Below are positions 1 to 11,362 of a DNA stretch of 64,000 nucleotides, in pieces (the stretch's first letter is position 1; every line of letters starts with the position of its first letter). Source of the stretch: Stropharia rugosoannulata. Taxonomy: Eukaryota > Basidiomycota > Agaricomycetes > Agaricales > Strophariaceae. The DNA is taken from positions 2,548,501 to 2,612,500 of the forward strand of contig JANCIK010000005.1 in NCBI GenBank assembly GCA_028532985.1, written 5' to 3'. Under the pieces are notes generated by a model. That model ran no database searches. It had not been told where the DNA came from and saw only the letters and a program-made list of their open reading frames with translations. The position numbers were made by a program, and so were the translations under genes.

Positions 1-369
1 CAAGTTCTGTATGTCTATATTCTGCACAAGCACAGAATCACCATTTGTCCGAGGAAAATGAGTCGCAAACCAAGTATTATATTGAAAAATTAAAGTGGTT
101 GTGATACAAACGTGATAGTAGGTACTTTACAAGTCAAACGTACAATGAAAAGTCATCAATGAAGAAGTCATGAAAGTCGTAGGAAAAAATGCAAGCACAA
201 GCGGCTTAACCGCAACGGGTATTGTCCCCAATACAGCGAAGAAAAAATCCGTCCAGAGGACAAGCATGAGTAATAAATCATTACATTTTCTTCTTAGTTA
301 ATGGTGAACCTATTTCAAGCAGTGCGTTAGAACGTATGTATTAGCCACAGAGAAAGGAGTGAATATTGC
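1..369. other. 3' flank of the HAM1-like gene
   Basis: AT-rich sequence downstream of the minus-strand stop codon at 370. I see no coding exon, RNA gene or repeat. It probably holds the 3' UTR and polyadenylation region of the HAM1-like gene and whatever lies beyond the window edge. Confidence 0.5.
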
Positions 370-3300
370 TTACGCTTCGCTCCTCCAACTCTCATCGAGG
401 GTACCCGCACTTCGCGCAACACTCTTCGTCTCGGCGATCTTCTTACTCCATCCCTCCTCGTGACCGTCGTTAGGAAGCATCGACTGCCGTGGGTCCGTGA
501 CGACCTTAAACTGCGCGTTCTTACTGTTTTGACTGGACGCGATAGACGCAGCGCGTCTCGTGGCAGGGCCCGGTGGGTTGTGTAGCGGATGCTCAGGCGC
601 CTCGTTTGCTACTCGGTTCTTAGCCTGGTCCACGTCGTTGGGGTCCGCGTCGCCGCGCGCGACGTCCGCAGCGTGTTCTTTGCCTGCACCCGCCATGTTC
701 TGCAGGCCTTCCATGACACGGCTGATGCCCTCCTCGGCGACGCCGACAGCGACGGTGATGGCTTCGGTAACAGCCTTCTCAAGTTGGCGCTTGACGAGGC
801 GGGTTGCGAGTGGCTTGAGGGTCTTGTATAAGAAGCCGTGGTTCGAGTCGCGGATGGCGAATTTGAGCGTGTCGATGGAGACATTGACCTTGGGCGCTGA
901 AAGCAGGCTGGGAGAGGAAGGAGAGGTGGCAAGGTCGATAGTAACCTATGTATAACAATGTCAGCAAGTTTCATTATCTGAAAGGGTATTAAAATGGCAT
1001 ACACTGAGGCCTGATCCTCCGAGAAGCACATCAGCAACACCCTCATCCTTCATGCGAATAACACCGGTCTTCTTCCTGTACAAGAACTTGACATCGCGCA
1101 TGTCCGCCTGGATCTGCTCGAGGGTGATGCGCACACGGTGAGTCTCTTCATCGTTCTGCTTGCGTCCAGTCTTGATGTTCTGGGTAATTGCGCCGTAGGG
1201 CGAGAACTTGAAGTGATTGTGGGACTCGACACCAACGATATTCGGGAAGAGGTTGCGGCCTTCGAGCGTGAGGTTCTCAACGACGAGATCGAGGCTGTCA
1301 TCAGTGTACTCTATCCTGGGGATGGGAATGTATCCAACCTTAAGTAGAATTATTAGATTACCGTGAATTGTAATTATTCACGAAGTGTACTTACTCTGTC
1401 GATAAATGTGGGGAGTAGAACCTTGCGAATGTCGTCCCACAGCTCCTTCTTGAAGGTAAGCTGGCCCTCGCTGTTGAACACGAGGTCCTTCGCAAGTTTG
1501 GCCCAATCTTGACCAAACTTCCTGTTGACCTGGAAGAAAGGTGTCAGTAAAATCCATCTTCGCAATGCCGGGAAAGTTGCGCACTGGATCCTCTTTCCAA
1601 CCCTTGGCCCATTCGGCAACACTACCGAAGAGGTTGTCGAAGTGCTCCCTGTACTTGTCATCGAAGAATTGGCGACCATCTTCACGGAGCTTGTTCGCCT
1701 GGCGGTTGCAGTCTGGCTCGAGAACGTAACCGGGGTCGAGCAAGACCTTGCGAACATAACTGTCGATGCTCTTCCACCACGCCCTCAGGTTTTCGTCGCG
1801 GCGGGCATCGTCGATCATCGCGTCGATGGCACTCTTAATGAGACCCATGCTCTTGCCGTTTGCGAAGCGCTCCAAGACAACGCGAATATCCTCGAAAGAC
1901 TGAGAAATGGCGGGGTCCTGTCATAGTATACATTAGTTGTTTCCTTGACATAATCGAAGATCGCATAAACCAACCTGAGCGATGCCACCGGCATGCTCCT
2001 TGCCAGTTCCAGCGGCGTTCTTACCATGAGCGGCGTACTCCTCAATGAAAGAGAGAAGCCAGCGAATGGATTCCTGGTAGTCGTCGTGCTTCTGGCACTC
2101 AACAATGACCTAAAGTAACGGTTTAAGCTGCAACAACCACAGGTAAATGACATCAAAAACATACCTTCTTGCCACGGAAAACGAACTGGTCCCTCCTGTC
2201 TTTCGGCAGGTATTCTTCATCGAGGAACTTCCTGAGACGCTCGCTCTTCTCCTGCGCCATGTCCTTGTGCTTGTCTGGGACACGGTCAGAAATGGAATCT
2301 TTGACATTATCCTACAGGAGGGGTCAATATTGTAACAAGAAAAATCGAAAAGATTACAGACCTTCAGGTTCTTCATCCTGTCCTTCAAGCCGCGCTTCTT
2401 CTCGTCGATCTTGGCATCGTCGCCCTCTCTTTCGGCCTCTTCAAGCTCTTCTTGTTCCTCGCGCACGTCGCTCTTGAGTTGGCCAACGGTCTCCCCAGCA
2501 CGGGTCTGGGTGTCATCGTTGGGACCGGAGTTACTGAGCTCACCCAGCGTCTGAGTGGCATAGGGCTGTAAGCTATCCCTAGCGTCTTGCACGGTGTCGC
2601 GTGCGCCAGGAAGGTCGCCTCCTTGGATGCGGGTGCTCAAGTCGTTGCGCAAGTCGTTGGCAGGACCAGGAAGTGTATCAGAGTTGGATTGATTCTGGCG
2701 ATCCTTGGGATCAATAAACTGGTCGGAAGGCGCGCTCTCGTCAACAGCAGACAGGCGTTCTTCGTCGGGGCGAAGCATCTCAGCAGCATGGACAGCACCG
2801 CGTGCTAGGAGATCGCGTCCGAGGACAGAGAAGTCTTCAAATAACTTGCGAGCCTCGACGTTGGTGAGGACAAGCTTGAGTAGCGTGCGGAGATGTTTGA
2901 GCGCTAATGGAAGTCGTTGTCAGTAATAATAATGTAAACAGTCATAAGAACTCATACTAACCTTGATCACGGTCTTGTACTGCCTTATCTGCGCCAGGCC
3001 CAACCTCATCACCGGCATTGTTGATCCTTTGTTTGAAGTCATCCGTGCTGAGGTCGCGCAAGCGCCAGACGAGGGATTGAATGCGCTCGTCCGCGTTCTT
3101 GCTGTTCACCAAGACGCGGAGAGTCTGAAGAACTGACTGGAGGTCTTGCGTGAGTTGTTTTCCCCCGGGAGACAAAGCCGCAATAGGTGAATTTGGTGAA
3201 GTAGCTGCGGTAGGCGACGCTGTTGTCTGCGGGGTGGTGGTGGTGGTGGAAGTGGAAGTGGGTGATGAAGTGAAAAGAGAGGCGAGGAACGCATCGATTT

Positions 3301-3515
3301 GTGCATTGGAAGGAAGCTTTCCGTGGCGGAGGGCGTCAATAGCGCCGTAAATTTTGATCTACAGGATGTTAAGTGACGGCAGGATTAGAAAATAATTGGA
3401 TGGAATGTACCTTGCGTTCTACATCGCGCTCCTTCTGATCATGGTCTACGGGTGAGGTAACGCTACCTTTGGCAGGACTCGCGCTGACATCTTTCTGTGC
3501 GGCGGGGAGGGACAT
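370..3515 (-). CDS. HAM1-like protein (HAM1_N/HAM1_C, DUF5923/DUF4449 family)
   Basis: Large fungal protein of roughly 900 residues in about nine exons. The ATG at 3515 opens exon 1, which begins MSLPAAQKD. The following exons carry a Ser/Thr/Pro linker, an amphipathic helical region (KHLRTLLKLVL), an acidic coiled stretch near 2400-2480 rich in E and D, a conserved block around 1530-1900 (YVRKVLLDPGYVLEP, then FGSVAEWAKGW), and a C-terminal domain with KVNVSIDTLKFAIRD and FLYKTLKPLATRLVKRQ. The last two blocks match the fungal HAM1-like C-terminal domain, which resembles BPI/LBP-type lipid-binding folds. The tail after about 720 is polar and probably disordered. Function is poorly defined; lipid binding is inferred from fold resemblance only. 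It is divergent from the LysM gene with a 1.2 kb gap. Family call fairly sure; individual exon ends less so. Confidence 0.8.
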
Positions 3516-4749
3516 TATTAGGTGAGGTAATTTCTAGGTATCGTTAACTTTCTGGCGTTTTGAAGAGGATTGGCGAAACTTTTATAGAGCCCCACCTCGA
3601 GGCAACTGGAAAGCCATGATGTAGTGCAGCGTCATGGAAGGCCTCCATTTTGACACAGTATCCACCTTTGAACAAGAGATCGTGGGTGGCGCCTGACGAG
3701 AAGGACATAGGTGCGGTGGGCAATGGATACACGGTGGGGGAACCAAAAAAGCTGACGGGGGCGTTGACGTCATCAAAGGCGGTCTTGATTACATTAAGCT
3801 ACTGCTGATTCCCGTATCTCAGATTCAATTCCATGACTGAGATTTGGCAATGCGCGGCGGCCCACGCTTCTTTCCAAAGTCATCGTAAACTATTCTGCCT
3901 GAATCGTCAACATAAGTACGCGAATCGAATGAAAAGAAAGGAAGGACGCGCACAGTTCACCACGCGCATGCCTCAAATGTAGACACTCGTGTGTGGCCTT
4001 GAACTTCCCTGCGCGCAACCTGCGCAGACATTAATTATGGTGCCTAAGTTTATGACGACTCAAGAAAATCTTCCAATGATGAAGGACGGAGAGTGGATAA
4101 TGATCTATGATGATCGCCAAAAATGTTGGCCTGAATCACTCTAAATGAGCACCACGTCGATCATGTCAAAGAGGTGTATGCACGTAGGCGCATCGGAGAC
4201 CAGATAACAAGTTTCCAAGTAGAGCAGAGGTGAACTACCAGGGGCTCTGATCCGACGAATGATAGACATTGAATCGGAGGCCATAATTTAAGCATATCGC
4301 TTTGGCGGTAACAACATGTGTATTCCATATTTTTTCTCCGTGCGCGGACAGGTTTCGTATTGTATGGTTCCGAAGGAGGGTAGCAGATTTTCCCGGATTC
4401 AAAGCGAGGGTTAGCGTTCGTGAATATTCACAATGACTTGGGGCTTTTATAATTCATCTATCTTGGAGGGCATGTAACTTGGCCGACTTCCATCGCTAAT
4501 AGGCGCCATATCGCATACTGGGGGCATAGAAGCCAGCATATATAGAAGATACACCAATGGTGTGTTACGCATAGACAGGCTCGAACTCGAGAGTTGGTAG
4601 CAAATATCAGGACGCGGTAGACGTCCATTATGTCATCGTCCAAAAAGGGAAATACGTCATGTCTGTTACGCTGCGCAGAGTCGGCCATTTCTAATCCGTG
4701 CCTCTCTGAACCAGTGAACCTTGACCGTCCCGATAATTAGTATTAACCG
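3516..4749. other. Divergent intergenic region
   Basis: About 1.2 kb between the start codons of the HAM1-like gene (minus) and the LysM gene (plus). Small open frames exist on both strands but none has family similarity or plausible splicing, so I call none. It should hold both promoters. I could not pick out a convincing TATA box or other defined element. Confidence 0.5.
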
Positions 4750-6076
4750 ATGCCAAACACCGGGCCTTCAGCATCGATTGACCGGACGACGACCCTGTGC
4801 CTGGCATGCTCGTCGTCGTTGCCCCCTCTGAAGTTGCCTGCTGCTACTGTGCCCTCGCTCTCCAGCAATGGACCTCAGGAAAACGTCCTTCACATCACGA
4901 AGTGCTGTCAACGAGTCATATGCCCGACATGCATTGCGGCTAACCCACGGCTGGCGCGATACGACCCATGTTTAGCCTGCCTTGGAGGAGTGAGCGCAGT
5001 CGCCCCACGAACCCCACAGCCATCACAGAGACTGCAGAGCCCAACACTCGGGCCGCCTTCTGACAGAAAGTACAACTTGGACGGAGTTGTCAGAGATGAG
5101 GACACGTTTATCCTGGGAGATGATAGTGATGATGACGACCATGACAAGAACAGCAAAGAGCATACACTTGATGCAGATGCATTAATTGACAATGGTCCAC
5201 CACCGCCTTATCAACCAATTCCGGACGCAGAAGACGCATCGGCGAGTGTGTCTTCAAAGCCATCTGGCCGGGACACCAAAAATGATGATTCTTCCATCCC
5301 TGTTGCAAATGACCTGTTGGCAACAACTGCGGGCGTTATTTGGCCAGATCAGACATCCGAGGAACATGCAAACAAAAGTGCCCCATACAAGTATTATATC
5401 AACCCAGTTGATACATTGCTTGGGATCTGTCTTCGCTTTGGTGTTGATGTACGTTTCATCTTGAATACCTGCTTGAACGATCAAGCTCACGATTATGCCC
5501 GTATTCGTACCTGTACAGAGCCGGGAGGTGTGCAGCATGAATAAACTGTCCCTAAGCGCCGTGCGCACCACCCCACACCTCCTGCACACGCGCTCGTTTA
5601 TCCTACTGCCGCCTTCCGCGAAGATCTCCGACCATGTCTCGCAACGGGCAGGAACGCAGGAGAACGCAGAGGAAATCCGGCGGAGGGAAGAGCGACTAGT
5701 AAGAGAGCGAGCCGAGAAGAGGCTTCAGACGCTGACGAAAGAGGTAGACTGGCGGGTTGCGAAGGCCTACGTAGCACTTGCAGGTGATCCGGAAGAGAGA
5801 GACGCGCATAGTCTCAAGATGAAGGAAGTAGGGTCTCCTTCTGTCTCTCGGAACTCGTCAGCGGGTGATGCAGATGGTCCTGGGGAAAGCTCTGGAACGC
5901 TCGAGATGATGGCCATTGAGCAGTACCTCGATGACGATGAATGGGAAGCCCAAGAACGAAGAGCAGGTCGAGCGCCTAAGGCGCAGCCGTTGCCCTTCGG
6001 CGAAAATGCGTCGCAGAAGAGGGCCGGTACATCCGAGTCTGATAAACATAGACGATGGCGGCCGAAATTAGGTTGA
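4750..6076 (+). CDS. Cys-rich zinc-binding-like plus LysM domain protein, uncharacterised
   Basis: Two exons, 4750-5448 and 5519-6076, joined across a 70-base GT-AG intron, give 418 residues. Splicing turns GVD into GVDSREVCSMNKLS, which completes a LysM domain starting at about residue 212 (YYINPVDTLLGICLRF) and ending with the SFILLP strand. The N-terminus has a C-rich block: CLAC at 18-21, then CC, CPTC and CLACL within residues 57-75. This looks like a RING- or ribbon-type zinc site but is not a standard RING. An acidic linker (DDSDDDDHDK) lies between. The C-terminal third is charged and helical (EEIRRREERLVRERAEKR). There is no signal peptide, so unlike secreted chitin-binding LysM effectors this is probably intracellular. 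Role unknown. Confidence 0.85.
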
Positions 6077-9000
6077 ACAGGTTGAACTCAATTTCTGGAT
6101 GCGTATACTTTTACTGTTGCACTGACCAAGCCTATGGGGCCTTGCGTTATGAATATGATTTTTCACCCCCTAGCGATAGATTTTTTCTAGACCTATTGTA
6201 TCTGCATGTCGTCATTGCTAAGCCTGGAATTCATGGACTCACTGGGAAAGATGCACAGCAATGATTTGACACCACGATTACTTGGACCGGGACAGATGAT
6301 CAAACTGACAAGTAATGGAAAGCATGTAGCGCGAGCTGTAGCCCAATGACATCACTTGAGGGCAGGTCAAGACGCGATGTGATGGTCAAACCTGTTTTGA
6401 AGTCCACAAGCAAACCACAACTGTGTCGTATTCACAAATCCAGATCCCAAGGATAGCAATAAAATTTTAGACCAGAATCATGAGGCTGACCTGACAATCC
6501 CCTGAAACGCCGTGCTACAGGTACTTGGGCAAGCTAATGTGTCTACGGTAACAGGTCTGACAACGACTAAGACCACGACTACGATGACCTTGAATTTATC
6601 ATTGGACTTCCATCAAAGAAAACCACATTAAGGCGCCTGAGTCTCCATGGGTCCAAGCGAAACAGTCAGCCCGCTTGCCAGTGCAACTGTCGGCTACTTC
6701 CACTCAGCGCATTCTCCGCATTCTACTTTGCCTCCCGTTCTCACGCGGCTGCAACCAGACAGCCACAATGTAGTGTTGTAGGCGGTTTTTATATTTTATT
6801 TATCTGTCTGTGGACCTATGGCACCACTAGCCTGACGCAGGCGGTACCCACTCCACCTCTGCGCCGAAACAAATATGCTCTGAGGACATGTGGAATGCTA
6901 TCGCAGACGACGCTCTTGGTCAAGACAGGAAAAAGTGCTCCGATCTGGCTGTACACTGATGCAAACCATCATTGACGTCGGTTCACGTTCAGCGCTCAGC
7001 GCTTGCATTCTCCGCAAATCCAAGCTGCTCAGCTCGTTCAAACCCTGGCACCCATGAAACGGAGCGACAAGTCCTATCTGCTCCTCGCGTGCCCGTGCGG
7101 CGTAGACCAAGAGGCGTATCCCCAGATGAGGGTGTGAACCGCGAGACAAGTCCTCGCTCCCATGATCCTGCCCAGCACGACGCACAAATTCAATTGCAGA
7201 AGAGTGAATAGCCCACACCACACTTGTGTCGCACCCCTCGCTTCGCTCAAGCACTCAATGGGCCTGGCATTGCACAGCCAGATGGTCTGAGTTTCGCTAC
7301 GCAAACAGGACCCCCACAAATATAGCCCGCATAATCAATACATATATCCCCATTGCATTCAAGTCGAGAACTTCGAACGAACAACTTCGTGCCGCGATAC
7401 AGTACTCACACATTGCACATACATAGCCCCGGCCATGGAGTCACGCTGTTGCTAGCGCACCTTTAAGACCGATCGACTTGAATGGCACTGGCAGATGTGA
7501 ACGCGAGCGCAGTGACACTGATGTAACGGGTATTGTGCACCGAGAGCCAAAAATACCGCGTAATCCCAGCTCCAGCATGCCTCGGCTAAGTACGCACTGC
7601 GGTGTGTCAGTGTAAGTCCACGGAGTCCTGCGGTACAATCACAGTGGATATGGGATGGCTGCGTCGCTGATAAGTCACTGGTTAGGCCACGTTCGCTGGG
7701 CCCAGGTGTGTTCGTTTTATACGTTTTTCTAGCACGATCGAGGTGTCACTCTGTCAAACATGCATTGAGCGCGGTGACGGCCGGTACAAGCCCCGGTATG
7801 TAGCTCAGAATCATGATGTTCTTCGAGCTTCGTCATATAGCATAAGTATAGTAAGATAGGTAAGATAGGGGATCTATCCGGCTTTATCTACGCCCCTCAT
7901 TAACGAGCCTCTCCCGACACCGGCGCATTGCACCCAGGTCACAATTACTTTAGTATAGTACAATAAGTTTAGTTATAACTAACTCGTCTCGCCTATAATA
8001 CACTGTAGAAACCAAACCCATCGAGCCGAAGTAGAAACACCGCACCGCTTCGGTGCCTGTCGATAGTGACATCCATGCATGAGTACATAAAAGTAGATGA
8101 TAGCTGATAGACCGACAGCCAAGGATCAGCGGGTAGGTGCTAGGTAAGTACTCCAGCAGGCAGCAGGAGGATGCCGTCAACGTCCTTTCACCGCTTGGTG
8201 CCCCCACACCCTCCCGCGAGAGCACCTGATGTGGGGGGATGCATCTAGCGTGACGGCAGGCGATCTGGGACCGGGCGCGGCTGCAAAACGGAACGCGCCA
8301 TTGTCCATGTTCGCAGGCATTTCCGGGCTGCCGGAGGGGACAAGTTTCGCCGTTTGTGCTGCGCAGCGGGATATGCTCGCGGACCTGTGCGGGTGTCCAG
8401 CAACGCGCGCTCGTGGCCGCTAGGTCCGGTGATGAATTCCGAAGCAAGTAGACGGGGACCGGATCCGCGGACGACCGTTGTCAGATTGAACGGTGGGGCA
8501 TGTGGATAACAGTGATGTGCCGACGCTAGTGGCAGCGGTAGCCGTATAGGAGATATGCAGTACTAGTACCAGTAGCATTCGTATTCGTTCGTATGCGGTG
8601 CGGCGGCAGGTCGCGCGTCCGTCTCGGTCTCGATTATTCCATTTGCGCGTTGCACTTTTGAGCCATCTAGTATTCTGGGTAGTGATACACAAGATAAGAG
8701 ATCGTAATCAGAGATACGGCGGAGGTGCTTTAGTTTCCTGACAGGAAAATAAAAAAAAAGATGAGACGCGAAGCGGTGGATAAAGAGAAAAAAGTGAACT
8801 GAAGCAGGAGAGGGGAAACAAATCGAGAGCCGAGACTGTTAGGACAAGTAACTACCGAGACATAGGAAACGCGATTGTGGAGGTGGAAAGGAAAATTAGG
8901 TGAACTATAATCAACAATGTGAAGCAATGGAATGCTTGACAAGGACAGTAGGAAATATAAAAATCGATGAAAATGAAACACGGGAAAAAGGGAGAGAGAA

Positions 9001-9336
9001 AACGTGTACTTTACTCGACACGGTATAAGACAATTGGAAGGTCCGTGGAGGCCAGGAGAACTCGTCGCTGACCGTCTACGTATAACAGTCATAAAGAGTG
9101 TGCAGGGAAGCTGGAGTACACGTCGTAACAGCAGGAGAGCGATATGGAAAACCAGGAACTTCCTTGATGTTGTGGTAGTGGTACTAAAAAGACATTGGGG
9201 ATGGTGTTATAGTGGTACAATTGAGCTTTCATAGAAAAGATGTGCTGCAAAGACAGATGGAGGCAAATAGGGACGAACGGCGAGTGGGAATGACTCCGTC
9301 TGGTCTACATATGAAATGCGGATGAAGTGATTAGGG
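6077..9336. other. 3.3 kb gene-free region between two convergent genes
   Basis: It lies downstream of both the LysM gene (plus) and the LAMMER kinase gene (minus). Several open frames of 60-165 codons occur on both strands (for example 6898-7254 and 7950-8447, minus) but none shows a known domain, a sensible splice pattern or fungal codon bias. Around 8740-9010 the plus strand is strongly purine-rich, as expected of a 3' UTR of the minus-strand kinase gene. I see no transposon ends, tRNA or long repeat. It may hold decayed mobile DNA or a noncoding transcript. Confidence 0.5.
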
Positions 9337-11362
9337 TCATATCTCCGGGGGAATGTTCAGGGAAAAATAAGGATGCTGCAGCGCTTCCCGTACTGTTATC
9401 CGATGGGCAGGATCGAAGGCAAGAAGTTTTCTGACGAGATCCAAAAATTGTCGGTTTATATTATCGGTCGGTGGTATGACGTCCTGTTAAACGAAAGTCG
9501 GGTGTAAGTCGGCGACAGATTTCGCTGGCAAACGTCAAACCGCACCTGTAAAGGACGTGTGGAGCGGACATCCTTTTTACTTTGTCGCGTTGCCTTGGGT
9601 TTTGGCCAATCGAGCTTGCCACCTTCCTTGAAGAACTCAGGTTTCGCTCTTGCACCTGCCCGTGCGAAACGGTCAGGTAATTTGCCCATGACCATCTCCA
9701 TCATCGCCAGATGTTCGAGATTGTCATGTGTCTGATATAGAGCCAGACCGGTGTAGAATTCTACCAGGATGCATCCTAGCGAGTATGCATCACAAGGGAA
9801 CGACCAGCCGAGACCTAACGATGGGTCATTATTAATGAGATGCTGCTGGCAAAGGCGGCTTAAAATAATTACCGAGTATGATTTCGGGAGCTCGATAATG
9901 TCGGGTGGATACGACGGATGAATGGTATTCTTGCTCGAATGTGGCTGAGCCAAAGTCAATTAAACGAATGTCTGTGCACTCCAAGATTCGTTTGGGCTTC
10001 GGGGGAGTATTACGCTAGTAAGTACGGGTCAAGCCCCAGTAGCAGAAAGCAGCAAAGCAAGTACCTTGTTATTTCCAGCAACGTGGACAGTACGGTAGTC
10101 ATTGCGGACCAAAAGGATATTCTCAGGTTTAAGGTCGGTGTGAATCAACCGGAGGTCATGAACGACTAGAAAAGGATTTAGAATGGGCTTCGAATGCCAC
10201 GTGAACAACACATATCAGGACTTACACGCAACACTGCCAAGCAGCTGGCGAGCAAACTTTTGGATGTGGTGCCTGGGGAAAGGAGAAAAATCGTTCTCTT
10301 TGATGAAGTCATAAACACACATCCCCAAAAGCTCTGAAACCAGGCAGATGTGGTTCCGGTGGTCGAACCAACTCAACAAGTGGATACAGTTGCTGAAGAA
10401 GAAATTTTAATTTAATTAGTTCAGGAAACAAACAAAGGATAATAAATGGACCCTACTTTCTGTTCGTTGGATCGCGCTCTCTGAGTTTCTGAAGTACCCG
10501 TACTTCAATTTTACTCGCATCGCGATACTTAGGAATAGCCCTGATGATCTTGATGGCCACCTTATTATTGGTCTCGGTGTCAAGAGCCTCGACGACTTTG
10601 CCAAAGGTTCCTTGGCCGAGCAGTCTAATGGTTCGATCTATGCCAGCAGTGAGAATGATATTTGGCAAATAACCCACGACGTGGACTTACAGCGCCGATG
10701 AATCATATCATCGGGAACAATGATATAGTGGCCCTCTTTGTCGTCACAGGAGACAGGACCCTTGGACGTCTGCCGAAGAAAGAGAGACAAGTCAGCATGA
10801 GATATAATGAGAAAGAGAGGAGAAGAGAGCGACTAACATCATCAGTAGCAGCTGCACTTCGGCTGTCCCATGAGTTGGCAGGGACCAGGGCCTGTGATTG
10901 ATGACTGCTGGCTGCCGCTGGCTTCTTTGCCGCTGGCGCACGGACCTCTTCGTGGTGGTCCCGTTTTCGTTTCTTGGGGGCCGGTGCGGTGGTGGCAGAG
11001 GAGGAGCTCGCGGAGAGAGCCTGCGCCTCTGCTGCGGCTCGAGCCCGAGTGCGTATGGGGGCGCTGAAGAGTGGGGGCTGGAATGACGCAGAGTATGCCC
11101 CATTATGGGTAGTTGATGGTGAGATAGTGGGTGGAGGCGGCGGTGTGTCGTCGTCGATTACGATTACATCGCGCAGACGGCCTGTAGCGTCGACCTCCTG
11201 GACCTCGCTGTAGCTGACGGTGTACTGATGGGCGCGCTTCCGCTTTCTGGTGCCCATGGGCGGTGTGGGGATGCTGCTGGGCCCCGGTGGGTTGATGGTG
11301 TTGAGAGACTGGCGGGCGTACTGGGACAGGAGCTGGGTCGGCAGCGGATGGACCGCCGCCAT
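9337..11362 (-). CDS. LKH1: LAMMER (CLK-type) dual-specificity protein kinase
   Basis: Eight exons: 10838-11362, 10691-10769, 10457-10637, 10226-10392, 10065-10165, 9873-10014, 9546-9814 and 9337-9483. Every junction keeps frame, giving 536 residues. The kinase domain starts at about residue 203: glycine loop [15 protein letters not shown] lysine 231, catalytic HTDLKPEN at 326-333, and DFG at 371-373. The family hallmark [11 protein letters not shown] is at 432-442. The N-terminal 200 residues are low-complexity with two basic nuclear-localisation-like clusters (TRKRKR near 38, KKRKR near 130) and a VIVIDDD string at 66-72. Family members (yeast Kns1, fission yeast Lkh1, animal CLK) phosphorylate SR-type splicing factors and regulate transcription, stress response and flocculation. 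Expected in the nucleus. Confidence 0.95.

Noticed and set aside
7950..8447. 165-codon minus-strand frame
   Set aside because: No recognisable domain, codon use random, no neighbouring exon that would extend it.
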